Assembly (NCBI GenBank): GCA_947044365.1
Contig: OX345636.1
Location: 27,393,466-27,457,465, forward strand
Length of the DNA: 64,000 nucleotides
Source of the DNA: Petrosia ficiformis
Taxonomy: Eukaryota > Porifera > Demospongiae > Haplosclerida > Petrosiidae
Reading direction: 5' to 3'
Part shown: piece after piece, positions 63,994-64,000 of the stretch
How positions within the stretch are numbered: the stretch's first letter is position 1
Layout: every line of letters starts with the position of its first letter
Notes under the pieces: model-generated
The model's input: the letters and a program-made list of their open reading frames with translations, nothing else
Told to the model about the DNA's origin: nothing
Database searches by the model: none
Position numbers and translations under genes: made by a program

Positions 63994-64000
63994 TAAATAC

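Overview
The window is A+T-rich animal DNA with spliced genes (GT-AG introns plus one likely GC-AG intron), a very high density of decayed DNA transposons, and long AT, GT and TATG microsatellites. A Death-fold/NACHT/leucine-rich-repeat gene, a DDX56-like helicase and an RRP5/PDCD11-like gene fit a marine invertebrate. The density of foldback MITEs and ACATGT-type repeats, and the style of the NLR and transposase proteins, make a demosponge most plausible. This is recognition by eye; no search was run. Nothing looks prokaryotic.

Layout. 0-12 kb: foldback elements, perfect palindromes, MITEs and segmental duplications, with two possible minus-strand exons. 12.1-19.3 kb: pieces of a zinc-ribbon DDE (Mutator-like) transposase gene in scrambled order on the minus strand, next to a 434-bp MITE with a 9-bp target duplication. 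19.5-29.2 kb: a Tc1/mariner fragment, a 2.5-2.8 kb tandem duplication carrying small minus-strand exons (decayed in one copy), a HIRAN-like ORF and a decayed pogo/Tigger transposase. 30-33.2 kb: a TTAA-flanked element and an apparently intact five-exon gene with a PD-(D/E)XK nuclease signature. 34-42 kb: mostly microsatellite-bounded tandem repeats and a second copy of the 9.6-11.3 kb segment. 42-47.5 kb: scrambled hAT transposase fragments around a frameshifted nuclease-plus-kinase-like gene. 46.9-48.4 kb: a 23-bp satellite split by a CAGTG-ended element. 48.4-49.4 kb: five helicase N-terminal exons. 51-58.4 kb: a degenerate NLR locus. 58.8-60.6 kb: the last two exons of an RRP5/PDCD11-like gene. 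61.2-61.5 kb: a non-LTR-type remnant with a canonical 2A motif. 62-64 kb: foldbacks and minisatellites.

How it fits together. There is no operon logic. Two nucleolar ribosome-biogenesis gene pieces (DDX56-like and RRP5-like), both on the minus strand, flank a plus-strand NLR locus. Two PD-(D/E)XK-type proteins, one intact and one fused to a kinase-like domain, lie 12 kb apart inside transposon-rich DNA. These are the best candidates for an undescribed system and recall the nuclease/kinase combinations of eukaryotic Crinkler-type proteins. Most other coding signal is transposase debris.
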